The notes beneath the pieces were generated by a model. The model was not told where the DNA came from. It saw only the letters and a program-made list of their open reading frames with translations, and did not search any database. 64,000 nucleotides of DNA, from contig CP126203.1 in the NCBI GenBank assembly GCA_030272155.1, positions 248,001 through 312,000 on the forward strand. The letters are read 5' to 3'. The position numbers were made by a program, and so were the translations under genes. Shown piece after piece: positions 1-12,600 of this stretch (within the stretch, counting starts at the first letter, position 1; every line of letters begins with the position of its first letter). The stretch is from Tetradesmus obliquus (taxonomy: Eukaryota > Chlorophyta > Chlorophyceae > Sphaeropleales > Scenedesmaceae).

Positions 1-2193
1 CAAAGCGGCAGTGTAGCATGGAAAGCATGCAGCATGCAGCAGTGCATCTGGTCGGGCATCTTCCTGTGCATGTCCTTTGTTGCTGGCGCATGCGTCACAC
101 TGTGTTCTGCAGCCATCCAGCGCTGCTACTGCAGGCTTGGATGCACGGCTGCCAGTGACGGACAGTGAAAACAGCATACACAGACTTGCGCTGTTGGAGT
201 CGCACATCCACGTATGCTGCATACCCTGAAGCAGCGCCGGCACAACCAGCTGATTGCCAGCAGCGGCCCCAGCAAAACCAGCACGTGCCTTCACGTGTGC
301 GCTTGGTCATGAACACTGCTGCTGCTGTGTGTGTTTTTGTTGCTGTGTGTTTCTGTTGCTACTGTCAGGCTCACACACCAGCCGTATCCCTGACACACGC
401 GCACCAGGCTGCGAAACCTGAGCAAACCACAGTGCCTGACAGCATTCAACACAATGAGCGCTGCCAGCAGCTGGCTGTGCTGTGTGCCCCAGCTGTGCGC
501 CGCGCCCTCACCTGGTTGCAGCATGCGCCCCTCTGATTGTTTACATCCGCTGGCAGGGGGATGGTGCCTAGGTCGGCTTTGGGGTCATAGCCGCCAGGGC
601 ATTCATATTCTGTCACGCCGTCTGCGGCACCATTCATGTCGGCACACGTGGCACCCTGGGGCAGGCAGCCAGCGCAGCAGCACAACGGCATAGCTTTCAA
701 AGCAGAAATGCAGGCTGCAACGCCGTCAGCAGTTTTGAGCGCCACACAGCATTGTGCAGTGGGAAGGGACAGCATCTGCCACCCACTATCTTGGTGCAAG
801 GACCCACGTGTAACCATCATGTCTCATTGCTAGCCTCCAACCTACACCTGTCACCGCCGACATGCAGTGTGGAGTGCAGCTCCGGCGGCGCAAGGAGCCA
901 AGCCTTTCATCAATGGATGGGTGCTGAGCACTCACCTGATCGCAGCACGTGGCCACCCAGCGATCACTCGCTATGACTGTCAGCTCAATGGTGGAGTAGC
1001 CGGTCTTTTGGGTGGAGCCGCCAGGGCAGGTGACGGCTGTCCCACCGTCATCAGCGCCATTGGTGTCAGCACACGTTGGGACCTGTCACGGGACAGCAGC
1101 AAAGCGGCAGTGTAGCATGGAAAGCATGCAGCATGCAGCAGTGCATCTGGTCGGGCATCTTCCTGTGCATGTCCTTTGTTGCTGGCGCATGCGTCACACT
1201 GTGTTCTGCAGCCATCCAGCGCTGCTACTGCAGGCTTGGATGCACGGCTGCCAGTGACGGACAGTGAAAACAGCATACACAGACTTGCGCTGTTGGAGTC
1301 GCACATCCACGTATGCTGCATACCCTGAAGCAGCGCCGGCACAACCAGCTGATTGCCAGCAGCGGCCCCAGCAAAACCAGCACGTGCCTTCACGTGTGCG
1401 CTTGGTCATGAACACTGCTGCTGCTGTGTGTGTTTTTGTTGCTGTGTGTTTCTGTTGCTACTGTCAGGCTCACACACCAGCCGTATCCCTGACACACGCG
1501 CACCAGGCTGCGAAACCTGAGCAAACCACAGTGCCTGACAGCATTCAACACAATGAGCGCTGCCAGCAGCTGGCTGTGCTGTGTGCCCCAGCTGTGCGCC
1601 CTCACCTGGTTGCAGCATGCGCCCCTCTGACTGTTTACATCCGCTGGCAGGGGGATGGTGCCTAGGTCGGCTTTGGGGTCATAGCCGCCAGGGCATTCAT
1701 ATTCTGTCACGCCGTCTGCGGCACCATTCATGTCGGCACACGTGGCACCCTGGGGCAGGCAGCCAGCGCAGCAGCACAACGGCATAGCTTTCAAAGCAGA
1801 AATGCAGGCTGCAACGCCGTCAGCAGTTTTGAGCGCCACACAGCATTGTGCAGTGGGAAGGGACAGCATCTGCCACCCACTATCTTGGTGCAAGGACCCA
1901 CGTGTAACCATCATGTCTCATTGCTAGCCTCCAACCTACACCTGTCACCGCCGACATGCAGTGTGGAGTGCAGCTCCGGCAGCGCAAGGAGCCAAGCCTT
2001 TCATCAATGGATGGGTGCTGAGCACTCACCTGATCGCAGCACGTGGCCACCCAGCGATCACTCGCTATGACTGTCAGCTCAATGGTGGAGTAGCCGGTCT
2101 TTTGGGTGGAGCCGCCAGGGCAGGTGACGGCTGTCCCACCGTCATCAGCGCCATTGGTGTCAGCACACGTGGCAACCTGTCGCGGGACAGCAG
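1..2193. repeat. 1.1 kb tandem duplication of an exon pair
   Basis: Positions 1-1099 and 1100-2193 are nearly identical; the main difference is a 5-nt indel near 499-506, next to the splice donor at 511. Each unit holds two Cys-module exons and their introns. A third, much more diverged unit follows at about 2194-3300. The array runs off the left edge, so the copy number is unknown. Because each module exon is phase 0 and a multiple of three, adding units lengthens the protein without frameshift. Confidence 0.95.
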
Positions 2194-3564
2194 CAAAGCG
2201 GCAGTGTAGCACGGAGCGCAAGCAACACGTAGCAGTGCAGTTTGTTCGGCGTCTCCCTTTGCATTTCTTGTGTTGCTGGCGCATGCTTCACACGGTGTGC
2301 TGCAGTCAAGTGGCGCTGCTGTTGCAGGCGTGGACGCACGAAGGCCAGTGGTAGACAGTGATTACACGTGTGCTGCAGTACTCTGAGCCAGCACCAGCAC
2401 CGGCAGGCTATCGCCAGCAGCAGCTCCAGTCACATCAGCACGGGACTCCATGAATGCACATGGTCGTGCGTGCAGCAGCACGGCCGCTACTGTATGCTGT
2501 GGATGCTGCTGTGAGCCCCCTGAGCAGTAGTGCACCCTGATGTACCAGTGGCAGGGCTGCAAAACAGCAACCACACTGGCTGGCAGCAGCTCACCAAAAA
2601 GAGCGCTGCCAGCAGCTGCCTGTGTTGTGTGCCCAAGCTGAGCGCCGCGCCCTCACCTGAACGCAGCATGCGTCCCTGCGATTGTTGAGCTCATCTGCTG
2701 GCAGGGCAGTAGTATCCGCAGTGCCTTTGAGGTCATAGCCATCAGGACATTCATATTCTGTCACGCCATCCGTAGCACCATTGATGTCGGCGCATGTGGG
2801 AGCCTGGGCAGGCAGCCAGCACAGCAGCACAGTTGCAAGGCTCAGTGGGGATAATTACAAGCTTACGCACCATCAGCAGCCATGTATGCTGCTCAGTGTG
2901 TGCGCTCGGGAGCAGCTGCATGTTGTCACTGACAAACCTCTTGCACCTCATCCAAGCAGCAATGAATACCACCCTGCTAAAGCCTATTGCTGCTTGTATG
3001 TCTGCTGCAGCTGTGTCACACGGTGTGCAAGAATTTGTTCCAGCTTGAAACAGCATACTGCAGCACACGGCGGGGCCAATGTTGCCCGCGCATGCAAAGT
3101 GTGAACCCACCTCATCGCAGCATTTGTCTCTCCAGGCGTTGTTGTCGTTGGCTATGCCTGTAAGGTCGATGGCACCAGCATCGGCCTTGGGGCTGTAGAC
3201 GCCAGTACAGATGAAGGCAATCACTCCGTCTCCATCGCCGTTGGTGTCGGCACACGTGGGGACCTGCCGCAGGGCGTAGTGCGGCGGCAGCAAATTGTGA
3301 AACATACGCCAGCAGCATGCACAAGTGAACAGGGTTGTCTCTTCAAGCAGTATATGCGTCGCTTACATTTGCACGTTTGCTGTTGTCATGCTTCCAGACA
3401 GTGCTGGAAACCTAGCTGCGCTGCCATAAGCAATCAGATGGCTGTAAAGCTGCGATGGCCAGGAAATCCCAAAACTTTGGCGGCTGTTGGTGGTGCTTAC
3501 CGAGCCTGTAAAGGAGTTTGAAGTGGGCGCATGTGCGTGATTGATGGCGCCCGCAGCAGCAAGT

Positions 3565-3606
<42 letters not shown>

Positions 3607-5976
3607 AATGTCAGCAGGGCGGCCGGCCTGCAAAGGGCTTAAAAGTGTATGCAACTTTCAGCAGAGCAAGCCGCGTGAGGGCATCACCCTGCTTGGTGAT
3701 GCAGCAGACAAGCGAAGGACTTCCCTGCACTGAACCAGGCAACAGTGATGCAGGGCCGAACATAAGAATTGCATTCCACGCACACAAATACTCTTAAAAT
3801 ATGTAATGCAAGTAACTGCAGCAACAGCAGACAGCAACCCCACCAAGCGAATGTAAGCGCGCAAACAAACTTACAGCCAGGAATGGTGCCTATGGCACCA
3901 GTGGTCTTGGCAGAGCCCCCTCCGCCATTGGTGCTCTGTGACCGCACAAACCAGTCGGTGTTCGACAGCAGCGATGACGCGTCCAAGGCAACATCTGCCG
4001 TCAGTATGAAGCTGAACGCCTGCACTGTGCCGTCAGCCATGCCACCCTTGTTTGACTTGACGGCTGGAAAGCAGCACCAGGCAGGGGACAGAAAGCAGTT
4101 GGTTTGTAACTGTGTAACCTCTGCATTGTGTTGAATCACGCTGCCTGATTCGTGCGGTTTTGGCACTGCTTAGTTGATGCTGAATCTGGCATGGTAGAAA
4201 GAAGGGAAACTTCTTCAAGACATCAGAACTGTTAGGCGCTGCACGCTGCTAGCAAGTGCTACGGCAGCATAGGTATTCTTGCCAGCGTTGAAACTGCTCC
4301 TCAGCAGCTGATGCTATAGCAACCACACTGAACAAGCCTCTTAAGGTGGCAACTAGCCACCCCAAGCCTTGTGGTGAGTGCCGGTCTGTGCATGCACGCC
4401 GGCACTGCACGGTGCTCACCGACGTCAAATGGCGACTTGATGTTGGCATCACCATTGATGTCCAGGCCAAGGATGTTGCCTGTGATTTGATCTCTGTCTA
4501 TCAGGAACGCCGGCGCCTCAAAACGCTTTGTGCCAGCCCCGAAGGTCTCACGGGTGATCGAGGCAACAGTGAGGCCAGCCGGCCAGGTGTCACCCTGTAG
4601 GTCGAAAGCCACTCCCTCACAGTCTTCGGTGCCTGAAAAGGAGCCTTGATTGATGGCGACGGTGATCTGCAGGGCGGATGTTTTGCAGCAGTGTGGCACG
4701 ACTCACACGTGTGCCGCACATGTAAGGCTGATAGCACAGTCAGGATGGCATCCACCCCGCTGGCTGCAGCCCCTGCGGCAGCTGACACATGTAGCACGTG
4801 TCAAGAGTGTACGGTGATGGCGGAAAGTGCTGAGCACTTGATGCTTGCACAGTATGCTGGGCGGTGAGGGGCCAACGGCCAGAGGGGGGCAGACAGATGG
4901 TACACATGGCAGCATTGTCAGAAGCCGCCTCAAAGCAGCCGAGGGCTGGTTGCACAGCCACACAGCTGGTCAAAGCATTGCACTGCCCTGGCAGTCGGTC
5001 GGCAAACCGGTCAGAGGCGACTGGTGTAAAGTATACCACTGTTCATGCACACAGCATGAGTGGCTGGCACTACCCACCAGAACATCCACAGGATTGCAAG
5101 CACAAGCGGTGGTGGCTGCAGCACAGCATTTATAGGCATGCGTGCTTATTTATGCAACATTTCTATGGCTTCAGCTTCCTTGTTGCAGGGCCCATGCCAT
5201 CTCATTGCGAGTTCCAGTGCGAAGTGCTCTGAGGTCACACAGCAGCAACGCACACTACACCCATTAGACTACACAGCAGACAACAGTGTGCACACAAGCA
5301 TACAATGACAGCATGTAGCTGTACAGCTCAACATGCGCAGTGTGTGATCGCATGTGGGGCAACATGTGACACTACCATGACATGTGACACTGACGTGACC
5401 TTTGACAACAATGCGATTTCAACAGCCTGCTGGACGTGCAGCGCGGCGCTCACCTTGATGTCATCCTTGCCATCATCCGTGAAGTCCTTGCAGTACTCGA
5501 CTTTCAGACTGTACTTCTCATCAGTAGTGCCGGACTTCCCTATCAACTGGGTGCTGTAAGACTTGCCTGCTGTGATGACTGCAGGCAGCAAACAGGCCGG
5601 AGGTCAGCGTGTTGCAGTACGATCAGCTAGGTAGCACGCACGGCGCCATTGACGGCATGAGACATGCAGGACAATCGAATATTTCAGGCGCAGCTAGGAC
5701 ATTGCAGACCGTGACAGGTGTGAGATGCTGTTCCAAACAATTGATGCGATTGAAGCTTGAAATCCGCTGCAAAGACCTGCATCAGTTACAATCAGCAGCA
5801 TCAACTCGACTGCCAGCGCTGCCACAGCACCAGCACCAGCACCAGCAACAGTGACAGCAGCAGCAGCAGCAGTCCAGGTAGCAATGCCAATGTCATTCAA
5901 TATTGGATGTTGTCTGCTCACCTGCCACTGCGTGGACGGCTGCAGGCAGCAGCAGCACCAGCAGGCCAGCCCACAT
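1..5976 (-). CDS. secreted Cys-rich repeat protein (3' end beyond window)
   Basis: Exons in coding order: 5976-5922, 5578-5454, 4666-4420, 4063-3875, 3505-3501 (5 nt, inferred), 3263-3111, 2803-2657, 2176-2030, 1749-1606, 1082-936 and 655-512, totalling 501 codons in one open frame; more exons must follow beyond position 1. The ATG at 5976 opens a hydrophobic signal peptide (about 18 residues, leucine/valine run). Exons 2-4 encode a Gly/Thr/Asp-rich region of about 185 residues that looks like an extracellular beta domain; I do not recognise the family. From exon 6 on, each exon of 48-51 codons encodes one copy of a module beginning P/A-T-C-A-D-x-N-G, with a middle Cys and a closing Cys-Cys, so each module is one phase-0 exon. 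The module resembles repeats seen in algal wall or extracellular proteins (family knowledge, unnamed). Six modules are in the window. Role inferred as extracellular or wall-associated. Confidence 0.72.
3501..3505 (-). other. candidate 5-nt microexon
   Basis: On the minus strand five bases lie between a TTTACAG acceptor and a GTAAGC donor. Exon 4 (ending 3875) leaves one base over, while the next exon (starting 3263) must enter in phase 0 to read P-T-C-A-D. A 2 mod 3 exon is therefore required, and this 5-nt piece supplies it, giving Cys-Ser at the join. Inferred from phase arithmetic only. Confidence 0.45.
3565..3603. repeat. (CAG)n microsatellite
   Basis: About 12 consecutive CAG units inside an intron of the Cys-rich repeat gene. 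The poly-Ser and poly-Cys frames across it are not coding. Confidence 0.95.
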
Positions 5977-7753
5977 CAGCTTGGCTGACTGCAAGCAGCA
6001 GCAAGAGCAGCAGCAGCAGCAGTGCGACGGCAGATGTTTCAGAACCATACGCAGTTCCTGTTCAGTACAGGCAAAGCAGTAGACACCAGGTCGTGGGGGA
6101 AAACAGCACACTGTGAGCACTCCGCCGTGTGCTGTTTCATTCGACATGGCATGACAGTGTCACCACTCAGCGGCTAAGACATATGAGACCTCTCTTCCTC
6201 CTTCTGCAGTGCGTCAAATCAGCAGAGGGCCAAGGCGTTACAATTGTTGTTACTAACGCTGAGCCTTGCCAGCGGTTCATCGCTGTACGGCATCCACTGC
6301 GTGCTCGACAGGTCACCCCATGCCGTGAAACTGCAGTCATGGTTATGGCAGCTGCCAGCTGTGTGGCACACAGCTGATGAGCTGACTCAGCTCATGTCGG
6401 GCAGTGACAGGTACGAGTTCTGCAGATTTGCAAGTTTCAAGAAGCGAAATTACCCCTATTTGAAGTAAGTTCAGTTTTATGTATTTTCCTCAAGTTCTGC
6501 AACCTAGGCAGCAGCTTGCAATCGACTCACCGACACGGCCATGCTCGTGGGTCTTAGTGACGCGCCAGGCTTCGTCGCAAGCCTACAGTCAACCATGCAA
6601 GGTTGGTAAATCGTTCACAAGATTGCTACTTATGTTGGAAAAACACGAAGCGCTCCCCGTACGCACATCAGTTCTCCATCATCTGGCATTGCTGCTAGCA
6701 GCGCTGCAGGCAACCACCACCACTGGCACCACTGGCACACCTGATTATACGCCTCTACTCACCTGAAAGAGTTATGATGGATACTATACCTTTGGCTTCA
6801 GAAGCTGCAGCAATTGTCCACCTCAACCAACTCTCGAAAGTATCGTGTTGTGCTCACTGTGCCTCATGCACAATAAGATGTTTGGTAAAGGATTCACTGT
6901 TTTAAACTTTGTTTTCCGTTTGTTCTGTTGCGGCTTTTTCCGTGTCGTTCCCTGCAGCAGCATGTGTTATGCAGGTGATGACTTGTACAGCGAGCATGAC
7001 GACCATGCACAAGTGCTGCCAAACAGCTGCTTTACAGCACGAAATACTCTTTATTGACCTTCTTATTGTATCTGCAAGGTTTTTCACTGCTGATCATATG
7101 TCTGGTCAGCACGCATGCGGGCGATGATGGGCGACGTTGTGCAATTTGTTCTTTGATCGGCGCGAAAATCATCTCATAGGAGGCGATTTACAACTGTTTA
7201 GTTTATGGCATTGAATGTTCATGCAAAGGAATGTGTGGTCGTTGTTGGGCAGAGCGCCCGTATGTATTGCCTCGGGCGAGTGCTGTGTGCAAGCAGCAGA
7301 GAGCAAACAGGTTGCTTTGATTATGTAAAGCATGTTGCTACCTTGCTTTAGCAGTCGGACACAGGACCAGAAGGGAGCTGTCAACATGGTCAGCACCATC
7401 AAGCTGGTTACTCTGCAGCTGCAGACTCTGCCACGCCGTGACGGTGGTCGGACCACCAGCAGTGCTGCAGGCCAGCCTTTTTGTTGCGCAAGCAAAGGTT
7501 CACAAACAATACATTCGTGCTGCGTGCGCGAACTATATCATCTGTGCACAGCAACTCTCCGACACAACAATGCAGGGGTTAAAAGCACTCCATCCAAGGG
7601 CTCTGAACACAGCTGCGTCTGTGAAGATGCCACCTTAGGATTAGGATTAGGAATAAGACTAGTCACATGCGACATATGCGCATGGCAGGAATGGACACCT
7701 GCTCAGAGAGAACACACCTGGCTGCACTCAACCACATGTCCCGATGATACTGT
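5977..7753. other. no supported gene
   Basis: This is the upstream region of the Cys-rich repeat gene and the downstream region of the golgin gene. On the minus strand 6585-6534 has an acceptor, a short open frame (ACDEAWRVTKTHEHGRV) and a donor, so it may be an exon, but I could not join it in phase to a neighbour. At 7636-7653 there are three TTAGGA units, too few to call telomeric. A TTACA at 7186-7190 (TGTAA on the minus strand) could serve golgin polyadenylation. Confidence 0.4.
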
Positions 7754-8323
7754 TCAAGACAGCCAGCCTCCTGCAGCAGCTGCTGCTGGCTTGCCAGGCT
7801 CCTGCTGCTTGCCTCCTGCTGCTGCATCGCCTGCTGCCCCCTGCTGCTCGCTGCTGCCACCCAGCCAGCTGCTCCACCCAGTAAACAAGCTGCCTGTGAT
7901 GTCCACAGCTGCTGCTGCTGCCGGCAGCGGCGTCTCGCCAGCATTCAACTTCTCAAGGCCCTGCAGCATGACATGGCAGACGTGCCAAGGGGACATGAGC
8001 AAACATTTGCTGCAGGTTGACGAACAGCAGCCTCAACACACAGATAATGCACGTGCACATAGAAAGCAACGAACTTCAGCAAGCAGCCAGTTAGAAGACA
8101 ATTAGGCAGAAAACAGCCGCGGCCGGAGATGTGCATTGTGCTGCTGTCCACTCCCTCGACACAGCAACAACAGCAGCAGCAGCAGCAGTAGCGCGCACCT
8201 GCTTGCAGCGCTGCATCTCCGAAGGCCCAAAAGCCAGCAGAGCCGCAAACACCGGCAGCAGCGCCTCCGCCTCCCCCGTGGTGTACAGCTGCAGCACCAG
8301 GTTCTTCAGGTACTCCATGTCCA

Positions 8324-8355
<32 letters not shown>

Positions 8356-8424
8356 TGGAGCAGCAGTAGCAGCAGCAGCAGCATGATATTTGCAGCACCA
8401 GGTTCCTGAGGTACTCCATGTCCC

Positions 8425-8476
<52 letters not shown>

Positions 8477-8624
8477 GCGGCAGTGTCAGCACCAGGTTCT
8501 TCAGGTACTCCATGTCCACCTGGCAGCAGCAGCAGCAGCAAGCAGCAGTAGCAGCAGAAAGCAGCAGTAGCAGCACCATGATATTTGCAGCACCAGGTTC
8601 TTCAGGTACACCATGTCCACACGG

Positions 8625-8665
<41 letters not shown>

Positions 8666-9615
8666 GCGTGTGCATGCATGTGCCTGCGTCATTTGTGTCA
8701 TTACTGCACCTGCACAGCATCACAGCTCACACGCACACCCAACACCGCTCTCACCAACTTAGCCCATACGGCACTCCTCTACGCAAGACAAGCCCCGACA
8801 GACGCCCTACTCATGCCGTGCTGTCCTGAACTGCCCTGTGCTGCAATCCCCGCGCTGTATGCAACCACCACCAAACACCCAGTCATACACACCTGTCGCC
8901 CGCCAGTATCCTGCCGCGCTGCTTTGAGCTCCAGCTCCCTCAGCGTGGTGACCACACAGTTCAAGCCAACAATCCCTAACTATCAGTCAAACACATCAAC
9001 CACCTTCAAACTATCAGTCAAACGCACCTGCCGCCCGCCAGTATCTTGCCGTGCTGCTTTGCGCTCCAGCTCCCTTAGTGTGTCCTTGAGTGCTGCTTCC
9101 ATCTCGGAGCGCAGCGCAAGCTCCTTTTCAAGATCTGCCACCTCCGACTCCAGCAGCTGCACCTGTGGTACGCAAATGCAGGCAGAAAAGCAAGCATTAT
9201 GAGTTGTAAGGAGACATAAGCTTATCTTCAGGGTCCGCCACCTCCGACTCAAGCAGCTGCATCTGCAGCAGGGAATTGCAGGCACAAAGGGACAAGACAT
9301 TGGGTTGGTGAGAGCCGAAAGCTCCTTCTTGATATTAGCCAACTCCGAATCCAGCAGCCGCACCTGTTGGCTGCAGGAATAACAAAAGCAACACCAAGTG
9401 TTGAGAAGCAAGCCACGTATTGCCGCCATGGGCTGCCAAGTTGCGCATCCGCTGTAGCAGCAGACCGTGCACACTTCAGCAGCACAGATGCGGCTGGCTG
9501 CCGAAGCCCCTTTTGCTTACCTGTGTCCTTGCTGCTGCCAGCTCCTCCTCCTTTGCAGCCTGCTTGGCAGCAAGGCTGACCAGCGACTCCATATCTGCTG
9601 CTGACATGCCCAGCC

Positions 9616-9646
<31 letters not shown>

Positions 9647-12600
9647 TCGCAGGCCAGCTTGCTGCTGCAGAGCTGCTGCTGCTGCTGCTGAGCTGGGGCT
9701 GTGCACCAGCCCGGATTGCAGGAGGTCGCTGCCGCTGGCTGCTTCGGTCAGTGCCTGGCTGCCGCTGGTTGCGGGGGGCGGTGCTGCTGCAAAGATGCTC
9801 TCCAGGATGTCTGCGCAAGTGCAGCACATTGGTACACACACAAGTGGCGTTGCGACTGGCTACAGCTGTGCTGACGTAAAGCTAAAGACGCTTATCAGAA
9901 ATGGCTGCACAGGTACACAAAGAAGGCACTACGAGCTCGACAGGCAAGCAGGGTAGAGCACATCAGCAACTGCGCTCCAAGCACTTGCAACCATGCCGGC
10001 CAGAACCACCCCTGCATCACAATTTGTTCCACACAAACACATCAGCCACAAGCACATATGCACTGCTGCGCAACCGGCACTGAAAACACCACACTCAAAC
10101 ACACAGCTTCATCCAAGCTGGATTCACATTGCGCAGCATGCCCACCTGGCTCAGAAGCCACGTAGCTGCCCAGCAACTGCTGGCTGCCCGCCACGCCCTG
10201 CATCACAGAACTGCCAGCCCCATGCCGGCTCTGCATAAGCCCCATGCTGCCTGTCACGCTGCTCGCGTCAAACCCTGAACCCTCATCACCACCAGCGCCA
10301 GCGCCAGTCGGCCCTGCTGAAGCACCCCCAAGCATGCCAGTGTCGCCGTCGCGCGCTGACGCAGATGCTGCCATTCCAGCCACCCGCTGCTGCTGCTGCT
10401 GCTGCTGCTGCTGCCGCAGCTGGCTGAGCTCCTCGGTGAGTGTGGCGTTTTTGCGCAGCGCTGCGAGCAGCTCGTTGTCTTTGGCCTCCATCATGGCCTC
10501 AGTAGTGGCGCGGTATGCGCGCTGCTCCTCCTGTTGGTTTGCAGGACATGATGCAGATCAGCATCAAGAACATGGTCAGCACGCGCAACATGGAAGTGTA
10601 CTGATGCCTCCGCCATGGGGTCAGTAGTGGCGCAGTAGGTGCGTTGCTCCTCCTGCAACAAAGCAAACAAGACCAGCGTGATTGGGCAGCGTCTTGCACG
10701 CATGAAGCCGACCTTTGCCGTCATCATGGCCTCAGTAGACGCGCGCTGCACGCACTGTTCCTCCTGCAGAATCCCAATAGACGCATGTGAGAACAGTGAA
10801 GACAGCAATCTGCACACGCAATGTGAGCACACCCAGGACGAGGTTGCACGGTTGCATGCAGTACGTGTGCTGCCCCATGGCGGCGGGGCACGCGCGCTGG
10901 TCCTCCTGCAGGGCTGCTCGATACATGCTAGCATGCCCTTCCCCCAATTCACACGGACGCGCGCATACAGGCGTATGCGCGCACACACGCACACACCTAC
11001 AGCTGCGCATACCGCGCTCGCACGTGCACTCGCACGCCAGCACACATGCAGGCGCGCAAGCCAACACTGTTGCATACTGTGACACGCGCTCACATGCACA
11101 CGCGCACGCCCATGATTGGGGCACGCCCAAGCGTACGCACAAGCACAGAGTTGCACACACCAACATGTGCGCGCGCACTCGCGCACTTATGCAAACGTCA
11201 GCAAGCATGCAGGCGTGTGAACACAACGAACACGTACGCGCACACATGGACAACCACGCATGCACACCAGCACGCCTACAGCCGCGCAAAGCGCACAGGC
11301 GCACACCCATGCAAGCATTCAGGCACGCAAATCAATGTGCGAGGTCACACGCGCAAGCGTACACACGCGCACATACTCAGCGAGCAAACATGCGCGCGCA
11401 CCCTGTGCCCACTCATTCACATACACGTCAGCAAGCATGCAGATGAGGCAACCAAAACCACTCGCACACCTACGCGCCGGCGCCAGCACGCGTGCGCGCA
11501 TGCACGAGCGCAGGCACACTTACATGCACACGCAAACATGCACACGCAAACATGCACACGCAAACATGCACACGCCGGAACACATGCAGACGCGGGAACC
11601 AAACCGCGCAGGCACACGGGCACGGCCAATCACACATGTACTTGCCAGCACACATGCACGCGCGCGCAAGCACACGACACGCAAACATGCACACGGCGGC
11701 ACGCATGAAGGTGTGTGTACAAACACGTGCGCGCACAGGCGCACACGCATATGTACACACGCACGCGCACATGCGCCATGCCAGCAGGCATATGCCATGC
11801 CATGCATGCACGCGCAGGCATACGACATGCATGCACGCGCGCTAACAGACATGTGTGTCGATCGCGCCCACACCCATGCACGCGCACGCACGTGCACATG
11901 CACCAGCACATACACACGCACAGGCACGCTCACACATGCACAGTTGCACGCGCCAACTCACATGCATGCGCGTGAACAAACACACGCGCGCGTACGCACA
12001 CGCGCGCAAGCTGAACACGCGCACGCACACGCACACATGCACACCCCAGCATGCATGCAGGCGCGCGAACAAACAAGTTCCCACACATGTGCACGCATGC
12101 ACGCACATTGCCCCACATCTCCTAGCACACTGCACTGCAATGTTACCCCCCCCCCCCCCCACTTGGTATGCAGTGCACTAAGCGCCCACCCCACCCCACC
12201 CCACCCCACCCCACACCAACCAAACCCAGCAAGCCACCCATACCGCGCGTCTCACCTGTAGCTTGCCCAGCTGCATCTCCAGCAGCTCACACCGCTGCTG
12301 CCATTGCTGCTGCTGTGCCCCGCCGCCTCCCAGCAGCATCGCATGGCCATGGCCAGCCCCTCCCTGCTGCTGCTGCTGCTGCTGGCTTGCCGCTGCTGTT
12401 GCCGCTGCCTTGGCCTGCCGCTTTGCTTCTATCAGCTCCTCCTGTGCCTCTGCCAGCGCCTGCCGAGCCTCATCAAGGCTGGCCTGGGCGTCCTGTGAGA
12501 GCTGCTGGTAGTGGCTGCCTGAGCTCCTGGCCTGAGACAGCTGAGCCTCCAGGGACTTGACCTGCAAAAGGCAAGAAAGCAGGGGCAATCGAGGCAGGCA

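Noticed and set aside
7636..7653. telomere-like TTAGGA units
   Set aside because: Only three units, and the motif is not the TTTTAGGG/TTTAGGG of green algae.
8391..8630. CRISPR-like regularly spaced repeats
   Set aside because: Spacing and identity come from duplicated GRIP exon starts and CTG microsatellites; the genome is eukaryotic and there are no cas genes.
8091..8723. poly-Leu and poly-Cys proteins around CTG runs
   Set aside because: Low-complexity shadows of (CTG)n/(CAG)n. The only supported exon here is the GRIP exon.
11260..12261. 333-codon Thr/His/Ala-rich open frame and similar long frames on both strands
   Set aside because: It arises from the alternating CA/CG tract in an intron. 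It is open in several frames on both strands and has no conserved protein features.
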